Assembly: GCF_023343835.1 (NCBI RefSeq)
Contig: NC_064439.1
Span: 23,500,933 to 23,564,932, forward strand
Length of the DNA stretch: 64,000 bases
DNA from: Lagopus muta
Lineage: Eukaryota > Chordata > Aves > Galliformes > Phasianidae
Direction of reading: 5' to 3'
Below, piece by piece: positions 36,196 to 64,000 of the stretch (position 1 is its first letter; each line of letters starts with the position of its first letter). Both the position numbers and the translations under genes were made by a program. The notes under the pieces are model-generated. The model was not told where the DNA came from and made no database searches. It saw only the letters and a program-made list of their open reading frames with translations.

Positions 36196-39100
36196 TCTAA
36201 TGGGAACAGCAGCGATGAAGTAGAAGTTTTTTTTATTGCTTGACTCCAGCTGGGCTGCAGCTCACTACCACACCTGTTGTAAATTGATGATTAGTATTGC
36301 AGCATTTCTCTGAAGTGATATTCTGGACACTGTTGCTGCACATTAAGGGGAGATGTTCACTTGCATAGCTGCATGTCTGCTTGACCCTGAGTGTAACGCC
36401 GGGGCTAAAGAAGCCCTGCCCGGTGGTCCTTGCAGAGCACACAGCTGGAGGTACAGCTCCAGCAGCCAGAATCGCTGCAGTGTGTGGGTGATGCTCCAAG
36501 GTACCATTGCTGGGGAGAGAGAGAATGTTTATAACCCCTTTGGGCTATAAACCAGAAGCTGTGGCAGATATTTCTGCATGTAATTCCTGATCATCAGTAA
36601 GATCAGGAAACCATCCTTAGTTTGTTTGGTTTAAGGAATTTAGCTTAATGTAGCTGCTCAGGTCCCATACAAAGTAGTTAACATAAGAGGGGCTGCTCAA
36701 ATAAGGCATTCAGAGCATGCATTCCTCTCCCCGGGTGCGCAGGGAGGTGTGGGGCTGTTCTCTCTCACATGGGCACCTGAATGCAGTGGTGCAGATCCTC
36801 TCCCATCCTCGTGTTAAACAGAAACCCTGTGCAGTGGGCATCATTTCTTTCTTTAATTCTGAAGCACTGCCATCTGACTGACCCTAACTGTAAAAAAAAT
36901 TGTTCAGGCATCATTATGTAATAAACAAGCAACGACATTGCTACTTAATAGTGGTCTTATTTATTAGATTTTACACTTCATATATTTACAGAGACACCTG
37001 TAGTGCTTTTTACTTGATTGTAGACAATCTGGTTACAATATCAGTTGTACTGTCATTGCACATTGCTAAAAGAGGCTGTAACTTTGCCATTCCATTTATC
37101 ACCGGTTTTAACTATTATTAATTCTTTAACCATCAAGTGTCTTCAGTCAGCTTTATACATCTGTGCTTCTGTGGTAATTATTTTAATAAGTAAAAAATAA
37201 ATCATTTCTTATTAAACTTACCTCCGCTGCCTGAAGATTTCAATCATAAAACAGTTCAGGAGTGCTTAACACCCATCAGCTGCATCATCAGTTTTGTTCA
37301 GAGGACGTGCAGCACCTGCTGCTACCACCTGATTCTTTGTGCATATATGTAACAGAGTAAGAGAGTTCCTTAAATAAATTGGCCCTCCTGTGTTTTAATG
37401 TAAATAAAATGGGAGCAGCTCAATTGGTATTTCAGTGATTGTCACGTCGTCCTAAGGTTATCAGAAATGATTGCGATCTGAGTTCAATACTATTTACAAA
37501 ATGTCTTTAGGTGAATAACAAGTCATTATTTAAAATCTGTTCCATTCATTTCTGTTTCAGAGCACTGACAGCTCATACATTTGAAATTAGCAGCAGAAAC
37601 CCAAAGGCTGATTTTATTCAACTTTTTTGCAGTGTGACGAAAAAAAAAAAAAAAGGTACATTTTTAATTTAGCATACATCTCAGTGTTCATTATCTGGTC
37701 TTTAATTCACTTTTCCCTGATAGCCATCCGTGCTGCTGGGAAAGCAGTGTTCTCATAGGAGAGTGAGTGATGAAATCTCCTGTAGGACATTTTGAATGAT
37801 GTCAGAATGAGGCACGCCTCTTGGAAAGCAAGTAGGAATGGCTCTTTATTCCCCCTGTTGCACAAATTGACTTGGTTTTTCAGCTTAGACGATAGCTTGA
37901 GCCATCTTTTGTAGTATGTTAACCACTGCCAGTAATCCTGTGGCTAAGTGAGCTTGCTAGTAAAGTGGTCCTGGCATTTAGGGGCAGCTCTGCAAACTAT
38001 GGGCATTAAGGCTGGACAACACAGGTACAGACAGCACGTTGGTTTGGTCCTGTTTGCAGTGCTCACCCATCCTGTCCTGAGCACCACTTATAGATACAGC
38101 TGCAGCCGTTACTTGTTGCACAAAATGTGTCTAGAAGGTATCTCAGGACTTCTTTCCTTTAATTAATTATTTGCCAAGGCGTTGCACTGAAGCCCGCGCC
38201 TTAAAACGGAGCGGCCTTTCTCAAACATGTTACTGTTTTCAAGGAACAGTGTCACGAGAAAGGGGAAAAGCCAGAGACTTCAGTGTTTCTGCAATCAGAG
38301 TAATGATTTTAAAATGTCTTCTTAGGCTCGGTCTCGAGTCCTTAAAGTGGTCACAGTTTCCCTTGGGAGAGACCTGGAAAACCTCAGCTACAGAAATATA
38401 GTCAAAATACAGCAATTTTAAAGCAGATTCTGCTTTTTGCTTAAAATGCCATGTTCCCACGAGCATAAAGCCTCTGAAAGAGGAATACTACAGAAAATAG
38501 GACACAACCAAAGCAAAGTGTCAGCTTCAAACAGTGACGCTTTGAGAGGCAACCACGCACAGCTGGATGGAGACCCTTCCATCCTGTGTTCCACTCTGAT
38601 GCTTTAGAGAAGCAGCAGTAAAAAGTGCCAAAAATGCCACTTGAGATCAACGACCACCATCATTCAAAAAATAGGGAAACTTCCATTCAGATCCCTACCG
38701 TTACCAAGTTCCTACTGTTAAGCATCCTGTTGCATAGACAAATGCATCTCAAAAGTACCGACCTCCCAGGACATGCTGTACACAGTCTGCTCCTTATAAA
38801 ACAGCTACAGTACAATTCCCAGTGTATGGGATGGGATGGCCAATTCTCTCACTTTTCTTTTTGCTCCAGACAACGAGGACGTAAAAGATGGATCACATTG
38901 GGAACGCCACCAAAAGCTTTTAAAGAATGTTTTTAAAGGCTTAAAGGTAAGCACACACATGCTAAGTAAAATGTACCCTCCTTTATTTGGAGACACTAAT
39001 TTTTGCCTGCAGTGCTTTGTGAGAGTTTCCTCTAAAATAATCTGGTGAATGAATGGACAGATTTTAAATTTTATTGCTTAGAAGTCATCACAAGTTAAAG

Positions 39101-39404
39101 TCTGTAAAGTAACAAATCCAATTTTCAGCACGAGTAGTTAAGATTGGGGGTCATTTTGTTGTTTGATTTCCCCTCAAAAATAACTTCCTACATTCCAACC
39201 ATCTCTACGAAATGAACAGCTAATAAATCTGGATGCTATTTCCGAGCCTCGTATTGCACCAGTTTCCATGCTTACACAGCCTTTTGGTGTGCAGACGTAA
39301 GGCAAAGGTACCATCCCATAGCACAGAGTCTAAAATCCTCTGAACCTTGTGCTTGTTTTCTGGTTCTGATTTCCCTGTTAAAACTTTCAGGAGAGATCAT
39401 GAGA
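36196..39404. other. Intergenic gap between the convergent CASD1 and SGCE 3' ends
   Basis: About 3.2 kb with no recognised coding exon. It holds a poly-A run near 37638 and AATAAA/TTTATT hexamers on both strands (for example plus strand near 37196, minus strand near 37608), so either gene might have longer 3' UTR forms. No CR1 copy is present here. Confidence 0.55.
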
Positions 39405-39699
39405 CAGAAAAAACTTGGATATTTATTAATACATATATTTGAAATATTGTTTTCTTAATGTAACAAATATAAAAAGTTATCAGTGTTTACAAATTGTCAA
39501 AAATGTCCAAAGTACAAAAAGATACAGTACATTATTACGTGGAAGTGATTGTACTCTCTGGCACTGGAATCGGCTTAATACTGTGGGCATGCACAATAGA
39601 CACCAGGAAAACTCATGCATCAATCAGAACAAATAAGGAAACAGGACATCTACTGCTTTCTCTGATCACAAATTCATTGCTTCTGTTAGTTTCCGTTCC
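39405..39699 (-). other. SGCE: SGCE 3' UTR (inferred)
   Basis: Sequence after the SGCE stop on the minus strand, up to just past an AATAAA (39422-39427). A length near 0.3 kb is inferred from this first signal. Confidence 0.55.
39422..39427 (-). terminator. SGCE: Likely SGCE poly(A) signal
   Basis: AATAAA on the minus strand, about 275 bases after the stop codon, followed by a T-rich stretch (TTTTTTCTGTCT). Confidence 0.55.
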
Positions 39700-56126
<16,427 letters not shown>

Positions 56127-58475
56127 CTGAAAAGCAGAAGGAAAGAGAAGAGACAGAACAAAGCAAAAATGAGACATGCTCTAGATCATACTGCATGCAT
56201 TTCAATAGCAACGCGGGCATCTGGGAAAAGGAAAGCAACACATATTAGATACCTGTTAATAAGTTTTTTAAAAGGCTGCATGGATTTAAGAACAGAATGC
56301 AGAGCAAACTCTCTTTCCCTCACAAGATCCCTTCCAAAGTTGCAATAAGCAAAACTGGCTGCATTAGGATTTTGTAAGTAGCACAACTTATTTATTTTTA
56401 TTACAAGGAAAAAAAACAGAGGGAGCCCACTGTAATTTTTATACTTGGTTTATTTGCAATATTACACAAATAAAAGCATATTAAACAAGTGATACAATCA
56501 CATTTCCTTAATGTTTTACAATACAAGTAAGGAATATGAGGAATTCAGAAGAATCTTAGCAATAAATGGCCCAGATTCCTCACTAAACAAAAAGCAGATT
56601 TTTCAGTTCTAGGGCAGAAAAAAGCAAAGCAATTCACTTCAGGTAAGGATTTATACAAGTCCTTACAGCTAGATTTTCTTGCACCAGTAGGGTCAAATAT
56701 CCTACACATAAACATTTGCTTGGAGAGCTCATACCCAAAGATGTTCTGCTTGTATTGAAAATGGCATTGGTAATTATGGGTCAGTCAGGTGACACCGACT
56801 GCAAATAAACAAAAAAAAAACCACCAAAGCCACAACTTACAGGATTCAAAGCTAAAAAACTGAAGGAATCTCATTTTAGAACAATATGCCATTTTTGCGC
56901 AATTACAAACTTGTATGATGAAAGTATGTCTTCTTAGGTATATTTTAGAGAACTGGAAATGACACATTAAATGTATAAAATGCACTTGATTGGCAAGTTT
57001 CAATTTCAAGGATAGGTGGAGAATATAGCTCTAACAGATGTCTCACAGGATCTTAACAGGACTGACTCTTGGTCATCTTACTATTCCATATTATTATTCA
57101 AGGTCACTGACCTGCAAGAATCAATCACTGTGATAAACTTTGTACATTAAATGAGGATTACATAAGTGGTAAATAAAGATAAGCCACAGACACAGAGATA
57201 CGCAGTGCCTGCCTTGCTTGCTAGTTGAAAGAAACTTTAGGAGAGGTTACATCTGGAGGCCATACTGCATGGCAATACTGTAAGAGTGATCCTCAAAGAG
57301 ATTTTGGAGTTGTCGAAAAAACTTGTAGGAACAATCTCATAGCTCCTAGTAGATGAAAGAGATAATTTCAATGCTCGGATTAATGAGCAAGAAATACCAG
57401 AGGTTTGTATCAAGCTCAGTTTTCTAAACCTGCTAAAATTTCCTCAGACTCATCATTATACCAATCTTCTCGTTTCAGATCCACTTAAAAGAAACACTAC
57501 TAATTAGGAATTAATCACAGATATTCCACCCCTCGTACCACGTACTCCTTGTGGAATCTATCTCACCTAATTTTAGATGCCTACAGAAACAACATCCACC
57601 ACTGAGTCAGCCCGCTCCTTTTATAGTCAGCAAAGAGAAACAGACACTTCTAGGGGTTGATTAATGTGATTTCTCCTGTAGAATGAGATGAATCATGTCC
57701 TAGATTCCTCACTGCTCTCTCTAGATCTCCACTCAGTGCAGCCAAGAGAGCAAACATCTGTACTGCAGAGCTCTATGTTTAGTTGTATACATCCCAATCT
57801 TCTCAGGCTGATATTCAGAATTAAATGGTCTCAACCTCTCGATACACCATCGATCAAATTCCACAGCTAGACAATTTCCATTGAACATCACTGCCTCAGT
57901 AAGACACCATAAATAATGAATTCTCTTCTAAGGATTGATGACAGGATCTTTTTACTGTTAGGAAGTGTTAGATGCCTGGCTTGAAGTAAGAACCAGCTAT
58001 TTTCCTACTAATTTATACAAAACTGGTTGGAAAATTATCAGCCGTACTCATGCTCCTTTGTTTATCTGTGTAATGATCTGCTTATTGGAGTTGTTCTTTC
58101 ACAGTTTAAGAAGTTCCTTTTGACAGTACTGAATAGAATTGGCAGCAAGATTTTATCTTAAAGAAAATAATTAAATTTGACCTTGGAATTTAAATTTAGT
58201 TCAGAACAATTTTTTGGTTAATAAACCAGTTATCATAATTTTAGTTATGTAGACTTAAGTACAAAGTTTTGATGTGCAAAATTAAAGTTAATGATCCCAA
58301 ACACTTCTGCATTTGCTTCTGTGAATAAGCCATAAATAGAACAAGCAAACTTCAGATGCTTTCAGAATACCTTCAAGAAAAGCTGGAAGGGTGCCTATGA
58401 CATTAATGAGATTCTTCACAGAGCAGAAAAGCTGAGAAAAATACAGTGGCTGGTTGAAAATGTGATAAATCTCAA

Positions 58476-58478
<3 letters not shown>

Positions 58479-58507
<29 letters not shown>
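58479..58507. repeat. (TA)n microsatellite
   Basis: About 14 uninterrupted TA units followed by a run of T, within SGCE intron 1. Likely length-polymorphic. Confidence 0.9.
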
Positions 58508-58511
<4 letters not shown>

Positions 58512-61500
58512 TTTTTTCCAGTAATGGTTCTTGGACTCTACAGTGAAGATCAGTTCCAAACAGAAAGACCAGAGAAAAAACAATGTAGATCTTCTCCATA
58601 AATCATAGTTTTAGAAAGGAATGAAGTTAATAGTACCAGAAGTGACAGAAGTTGTCAATTTCAACAATGTATTTCTTATATCTGATAAGAAATCTATTGC
58701 CACCACTAACCACTCACATATCCCTAGCAATGAGTCACTCTCTCCTGCTAAGGTAAGCATACTAAGTATACTAAAATCCTTAGTGGATTTTCACTAACAC
58801 CACTAATATAGGCATGAAAATAATGCTTCTTCAAAGGAAAAAAAACACATCTTACAATGACAGATACAGTGTAATGACACAACTCTGGAGGTTACGAACA
58901 AACTTCTTGCCCTCCTCCTTGTCTGTCAGAAAAGCTCACCTTTTTTTCCCCAGCAAACTTCCTTCAGAATCAGAAGGGACCTGATGTGCCTTCAGCTTAC
59001 AACAGTAATCACAGCTTTCCAATAATGGAACACGTGGAATGCTGTTTTCTCCAGAGGCTTTTAGAACCCACAATTAATTTCATAAGATTGCCTCAGACTA
59101 AAGAGGAATGTGTAATCGTCCTAAACGATCCACGGATGAAGCTGAACACACAAAGCAATCTCTAGATGCTTATCTCATACAGCAACTGCCAAGCACGTGT
59201 TGGCTGGGCAAATTCTGGGGATTCTGAAAGATTTCAATAAAACTACAGAGGAGAAATCTAAATTTTTCACTACATGGGATCACAACAAAACATACACCAT
59301 TTTCTGTGAACCATGTAGAGAAACTGTCCCAGCTGTCCTTCTTGTAGAGATGCTGAGCACGGGCACAGCCAGGAATTCAGCCAGGACTGTATCAGTCCAG
59401 AAGCTGTTAACAGCCACACAGCAGAGCTTGTACATCAGATACAAATGCCTCTAGCCCACAGAAATTTCGGAAGATTCACCATGTTTGTTAGAGTCTGTAT
59501 ATTGACAATTTTCAGGAAAAAAAAAAAAACAAACCCCACAGACTTTCTCTGTAAATTTCATTGAGCTCTTTCCCCCATTGCCTTTTAGCAGAAATCCTAT
59601 AAATTCCTCGATTTAGGGGCAATTCAGACTGTCTACCTGGATGGGAAGTTAATGCAATGACAACTTTCTCGATAGTGTACCATGGCTACAATCATTCTAT
59701 GCATATCATAAAAGACAATAAAATAGTCTTTTTAGGTATGCATACACAGGGATTCTTTTTAATCGTTTCAGAAAAGTTACTGTATTAAGCAAGCTGCAGA
59801 GATATTTCCAAGCAAACAGCAGCAGTAAGAAAATATGCAATATTAGGTGTACACACAGCCATTATTTCAAGCATAGCTATAGCTGCATCAGGAAAAGTTG
59901 GGGAGAACTCACATACACCCACAGGTCTGCAAATGCTTAAAAGACTGAAGAAATGCAAAATCTTCCAAATTACTTACCTTGAAATAGCACCTTATTCCTA
60001 AAACAAGGACATGACTGAAAAAGCAAGAGTAATATTAAAAGCATATTTGACTGAACCAACATGGGGCTTAAATTTATGACCTAAACTCACCATTCTTCTC
60101 AACAGCCTTTATTCTGCTGATAATATAACTGTTGGCTTGCTTAGTCTTCCAGTTAACAGTTCCATTACTGCCATCAGCAGAGCTTAACAAAAAAGCTTTT
60201 CAGAATAAAACAAATGAAAAAAAAAAATTAGTCAAATCAACAGACTTCCAGAAATTACATATCAGATGGGATCAGATGCCTTCTCAACCTGCTTTTGTAT
60301 TTAGTCACACCTTATGAATCTCAGGTAAGAAAATGATGGTGTTTGACACGAATATTTATCAGTATATAATATTATTCCTGATGATCACATTTTGACATTC
60401 ATTCTCCAAATAAGTGCAGTAAGTTTGCTCTAAATGCTTAAGCATCTGTAGACCCTTCTGCTGACATAATTATACTGGTAAGAAATAAAACGAGGCACTG
60501 TGATAAATATATTTGCACTGGTAAAATCTCAAATGCAGACAAAAAGACATGCTAGAAGTTACTTTTGCTAGCATAATATATTAGGACCAAAATAGGGAAA
60601 GTAATATAACCAAGAGCACAGCTTTGTTTATATGAGGACACCAGCACGTGGGGCTGAACGTCTTGCCTTGCAGCATAACCAATAATCTACACTGAGAAAA
60701 GAATCAGTCAAAAAGTAGTTCTCTTCATCCTTCATCTCTTCATCATTCAGCCAGAGAATTGCCTGAAACATTTCAATCAGAACAGCTAAGGGCACAAGGT
60801 TTAAATGTGGTGAAGAGCAAAGCACAAAGGAGAGTGAAAGCAGCAGCAGAGCTTTTTTTTGTCAGCTGTAGCAGAACCACCTGAAGAAGCTCCTTCTTCA
60901 CCCGCAGCTTTTTGTTCTTTTGCTCCTTTTCCTCTGTGATGAATGATGCACCAGCTATTTGTATAGTTACAAGCAACTAAAAGTGCAGATATAGGGGACT
61001 GCAAGGGAGATGCTAGGAATGGGAGAATGGCCATAATAAATAGTGGGTTTTTTGACATACTTCAAGGAATACAAACTGCAGCCAGAAGTTGTTATCAGAC
61101 TAACATCTTAACTTGCGTATAAAAATAGCTGTGTCAGAAACAAGGAGCAGTACTTTGTCTCAGATACATCTTTGTTGACAAACATGCATTCTAAATATGC
61201 AACTATCTCTTATACTAGAAGCTTAAAAATGTGTGGAAATTTCTGCTGGCATAGCTACTCCGGCCAGCCATTCCCTCACTGACACTGCATTGGATTTAGG
61301 AGGTCAACAGACCTTCAAGCACCAGTCAAGGTACACAAACACTGAATCTATGCACGTGGCTGAGACATTTATTAATGCTAATTTACCCCAAATACCTAAA
61401 TTTAATTGAGGTTAAAGTGCAACAAAACCCCCTATGTACTGAATACTAGCCATACCAGTGCAGTAATGTTTCTAAATTCTGAATTCATTAAGGTTTTTAT

Positions 61501-61755
61501 ATTTTCAATATACACAAATGATCCATCAAAAAAAGCAGTATTCACATCCAATGTTTTACGTCTGCCTCACAGGACAGTTTCTCCCTGCTGAATTGAACCA
61601 CCTTCCACGGACTGTCTTAAGATAACAGTCCTATGGGTTGTCCCACTCAATGCTGTCCATGACCTTTAGTGCAAATCTTTAGCAATACTAAGAATGCTCA
61701 AGAAATTTAAAAAAAAAAAAAAAAAGGAAAACTGAAGTTGTTCCAGTATTCCAAA

Positions 61756-61771
61756 TGAATGAATGAATGAG
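61756..61771. repeat. (GAAT)n simple repeat
   Basis: Four GAAT units in tandem in SGCE intron 1, 30 bp after a poly-A run at about 61708-61726. Confidence 0.7.
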
Positions 61772-62204
61772 GAAATTCGAGTGTTTTCAGCTACACACCA
61801 ATCCCCAGCAAAACAATTAACACCAGTTTTGATTAATGAAGAATTAAATGGAGAAGAGTACTAATCACAAACAGGGGTTTAATGCATCTTTTCAAACTGA
61901 TTCTTTTGATGAGCCCACAGATTTGTCTGATAAAGACAGTAATACCAACATGTCAGCCCTAGACATGCAGCAGATCACCCAGCACTGCAAGAAACCAAAT
62001 GCTAAATCACTTGGGCAACTTTAAGCACAATAAGAATAATAAAAAAGACAGGTTCCAAGATGCATTTCTAACTAGAAGTGTCCACTGTCTTTGACTTGCC
62101 CACAAGTTTCCTATCCTTAGCAGTGGGTATGCTATGCAGCAGTCCACATGGGAGCTGGAAAAGTATGTCTGTTAATCAGATGCCACACTTTACAGTGTAA
62201 TGTT

Positions 62205-62238
62205 TTAATATAAATATATATATTTATATATATATACA
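62205..62238. repeat. TA-rich simple repeat
   Basis: Imperfect alternating TA tract in SGCE intron 1, with ATATTTATAT interruptions. Confidence 0.8.
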
Positions 62239-64000
62239 CATATCACCATCTATTTGATTTTAAATGGAAGGTGTGAAATGGGACATACTGCCCATTCAAC
62301 GGTTTTCACCATAAGGAACAGGAATCTCTAGCAAAAGAACTGGTCTGATGGGTATTCATTTGTTATATCAAATTTCTCACAAAAGTCTCACAATGTTTTG
62401 GCACTGGTCTTATGCTACTGGAATATTTAATTATAGATATATGACCTGAATATATGTATATACTGCTATGATTAGCAGATAAAAGCAAAGGCAGAGAGTT
62501 TAATAAGTACTGGAAATGGCAAGCCACTACACAGAACACTGAGCTGTTTGGTAGGTTTAAGGTGGTTGCATAAGCGCACCAAGGAGTAGCAGGGAGATTT
62601 CCTTGTTGTGTTTGACACAGATACAATCACCGTTCAAATGCTGTCTGGCATTTACACGGAGCCTTCAAGCAGCACAGTGACAACGTGAAGAAAGCTCAGG
62701 GAAGATCTGTGAATGTGATTAAAGGACAACAAAAGAGGCCTTATACTAAAGAGTGCAGGGGTTCGTACTCATTTTTATCAAAGAGAAATCCTAGAGATAA
62801 AGTGATCAGCCTTCTTCCCAGTGTGAGTGCAAGGTTAATGGTGTCAGACTCTTCAGTTTTCTACGTGTTACCAGCTGCCAAGACACGCACAGGAGCAACT
62901 GACAGCTCTGGGCATGGGACTTGATCTACAGGGCCCTTCTTCTTTAATTATATTTGCATAGGTTTTATATGAAGGCTTTAAATATGAATATTTAACAGCA
63001 GAATGTTAACCAGAAAAGATATCCCCAGCAAGTTCTGCCCACATCACAATCCGCAGAGGGCCTGAGCACCACAGACCAATTCACCTTCCCCACTGCTGTG
63101 CTGTCCTCTAACATTTGCCCACCATTCTGCACTACTCCCTGTCCTCCTTACTGCTTCCTTAGCAAGGATCTCTCCTCAGTCTCTCACATTACTAATGCAG
63201 CACACAGCTTCACTTCTCAAAACCCTGCATTTCCCCCCTCTTCCATAGTTCCATCCCTATAAATGTTCCTATAATTATCTGTGTTCAGTAGGTAATGGTT
63301 ACCTGTTTCTGTTCCGTTCATTCACGACTGTAACATCTTCACATTTCAAGATCTTGAGAATCCTACCTTACTTCTTGGTTCTCTCTAATTTCCCATCTTC
63401 ATGGCTTAGACAGCCACTAAAAATAATCTACATTAAAAAGACATTTTGATTGTTTGTGTTTCAATTGTAACAACATTTAGGCAGAGTCTCTACTATTTAG
63501 CTGGAAGGAAATGTCCAATGTAGCTACAGTCATGAACTGATGGACATGGAAAGTTGCCCTATTTTTACCAGTATTATTATTAGGTATTACAATTAAACAG
63601 TTACCAGACCTGAGTTCCTTCTTCACTACTGAGACAGCAGTGTGATAGGATATTGGTTATTCAGCAATGAAAGCATGTTCATTCCAAGACATTATGTTAA
63701 TTTATCAATATCTACTTCAGAAGAATCCAAAAGTAGTGGCAAACTATATATTCTTGTCTTCTTTAAAATTTGTTCTTCTCAGTTTGATTGTTAAGAACCT
63801 CTCTTCTGAAGAGAGGGCTTTATCGTGGTGACTAATGTCTGAAGTTCTGTAAGGAACTCTTGGCCAAGTATAAATACATCATGAACAAAAATAGGCCTTT
63901 CTTTACATACTATAATCTACAACTAGAAGATAAATTCCTAACCTCTTGCAGTCTGGCTTTAGGATCTCTAAGACATCTCCTAAACTGTACTACCCATAAA

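Larger units (their letters stand above)
56127..64000 (-). other. SGCE: SGCE intron 1 (partial)
   Basis: Nearly 7.9 kb upstream of SGCE exon 2 with no CpG island, no signal-peptide exon and no CR1. Contents are AT-rich DNA and simple repeats. No PEG10-like or other gene is seen. Exon 1 and the promoter must lie further right. Confidence 0.7.

Noticed and set aside
37190-37210. AATAAA cluster as an alternative CASD1 3' end
   Set aside because: Over 1 kb past the stronger signal at 36169 in AT-rich DNA where such hexamers occur by chance; kept only as a possibility in the gap description.
58288-58599. 103-codon minus-strand ORF with a hydrophobic start
   Set aside because: Its Tyr-Ile repeat is the translation of the (TA)n microsatellite; the rest has no conserved features.
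56127-64000. Search for SGCE exon 1, PEG10 or a CpG island at the right end
   Set aside because: No GC-rich island, signal-peptide exon or retroelement-derived gag-like ORF was seen. The window ends inside SGCE intron 1, so nothing can be said about the DNA beyond.

Overview
This is a stretch of vertebrate nuclear genome, almost certainly from a bird and most likely a galliform such as chicken. Genes are split by large GT-AG introns, there is one CpG-island promoter, and all recognisable dispersed repeats are CR1 LINE fragments. Several of these keep the avian CR1 3' end (GGTCCCTTCCAACCC-like, then ATTCTGTG-type 8-mers). No bacterial features, CRISPR arrays, rRNA or tRNA genes were seen.

The window holds two convergent genes whose order matches the mammalian CASD1-SGCE neighbourhood (human 7q21.3). 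(1) CASD1, plus strand, is complete from its start codon at 11110 to its stop at 35020. I could join 18 coding exons with consistent phases into a 798-residue Golgi sialic acid O-acetyltransferase. Its Ser94, Asp270 and His273 match the catalytic residues of the human enzyme in number and context. (2) SGCE (epsilon-sarcoglycan), minus strand, enters from the right. Ten coding exons, equivalent to human exon 2 through the last exon, lie between 56126 and the stop at 39700. Exon 1 with the signal peptide is beyond position 64000.

Layout: 1-10.76 kb is intergenic DNA with no recognised gene. About 10.88-11.48 kb is the CASD1 CpG island, with a YY1-type motif over the start codon and an overlapping upstream ORF. 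11.1-36.2 kb is CASD1, including a 7.1-kb first intron. About 36.2-39.4 kb is the gap between the two 3' ends. 39.4-56.1 kb is SGCE, and 56.1-64 kb is SGCE intron 1. Seven CR1 fragments are scattered from 17.5 to 54.2 kb, six of them on the plus strand.

The two products do not share a pathway. CASD1 acetylates sialic acids in the Golgi; SGCE is a plasma-membrane component of sarcoglycan/dystroglycan complexes. I found no convincing undescribed system. The observations most worth a second look are three regularly spaced TGATGCAA elements (ATF4-C/EBP-type) in CASD1 intron 1, the start-codon YY1 motif with a competing uORF, the 17-nt last coding block of SGCE, and an unexplained 0.9-kb stretch at 54.36-55.24 kb.
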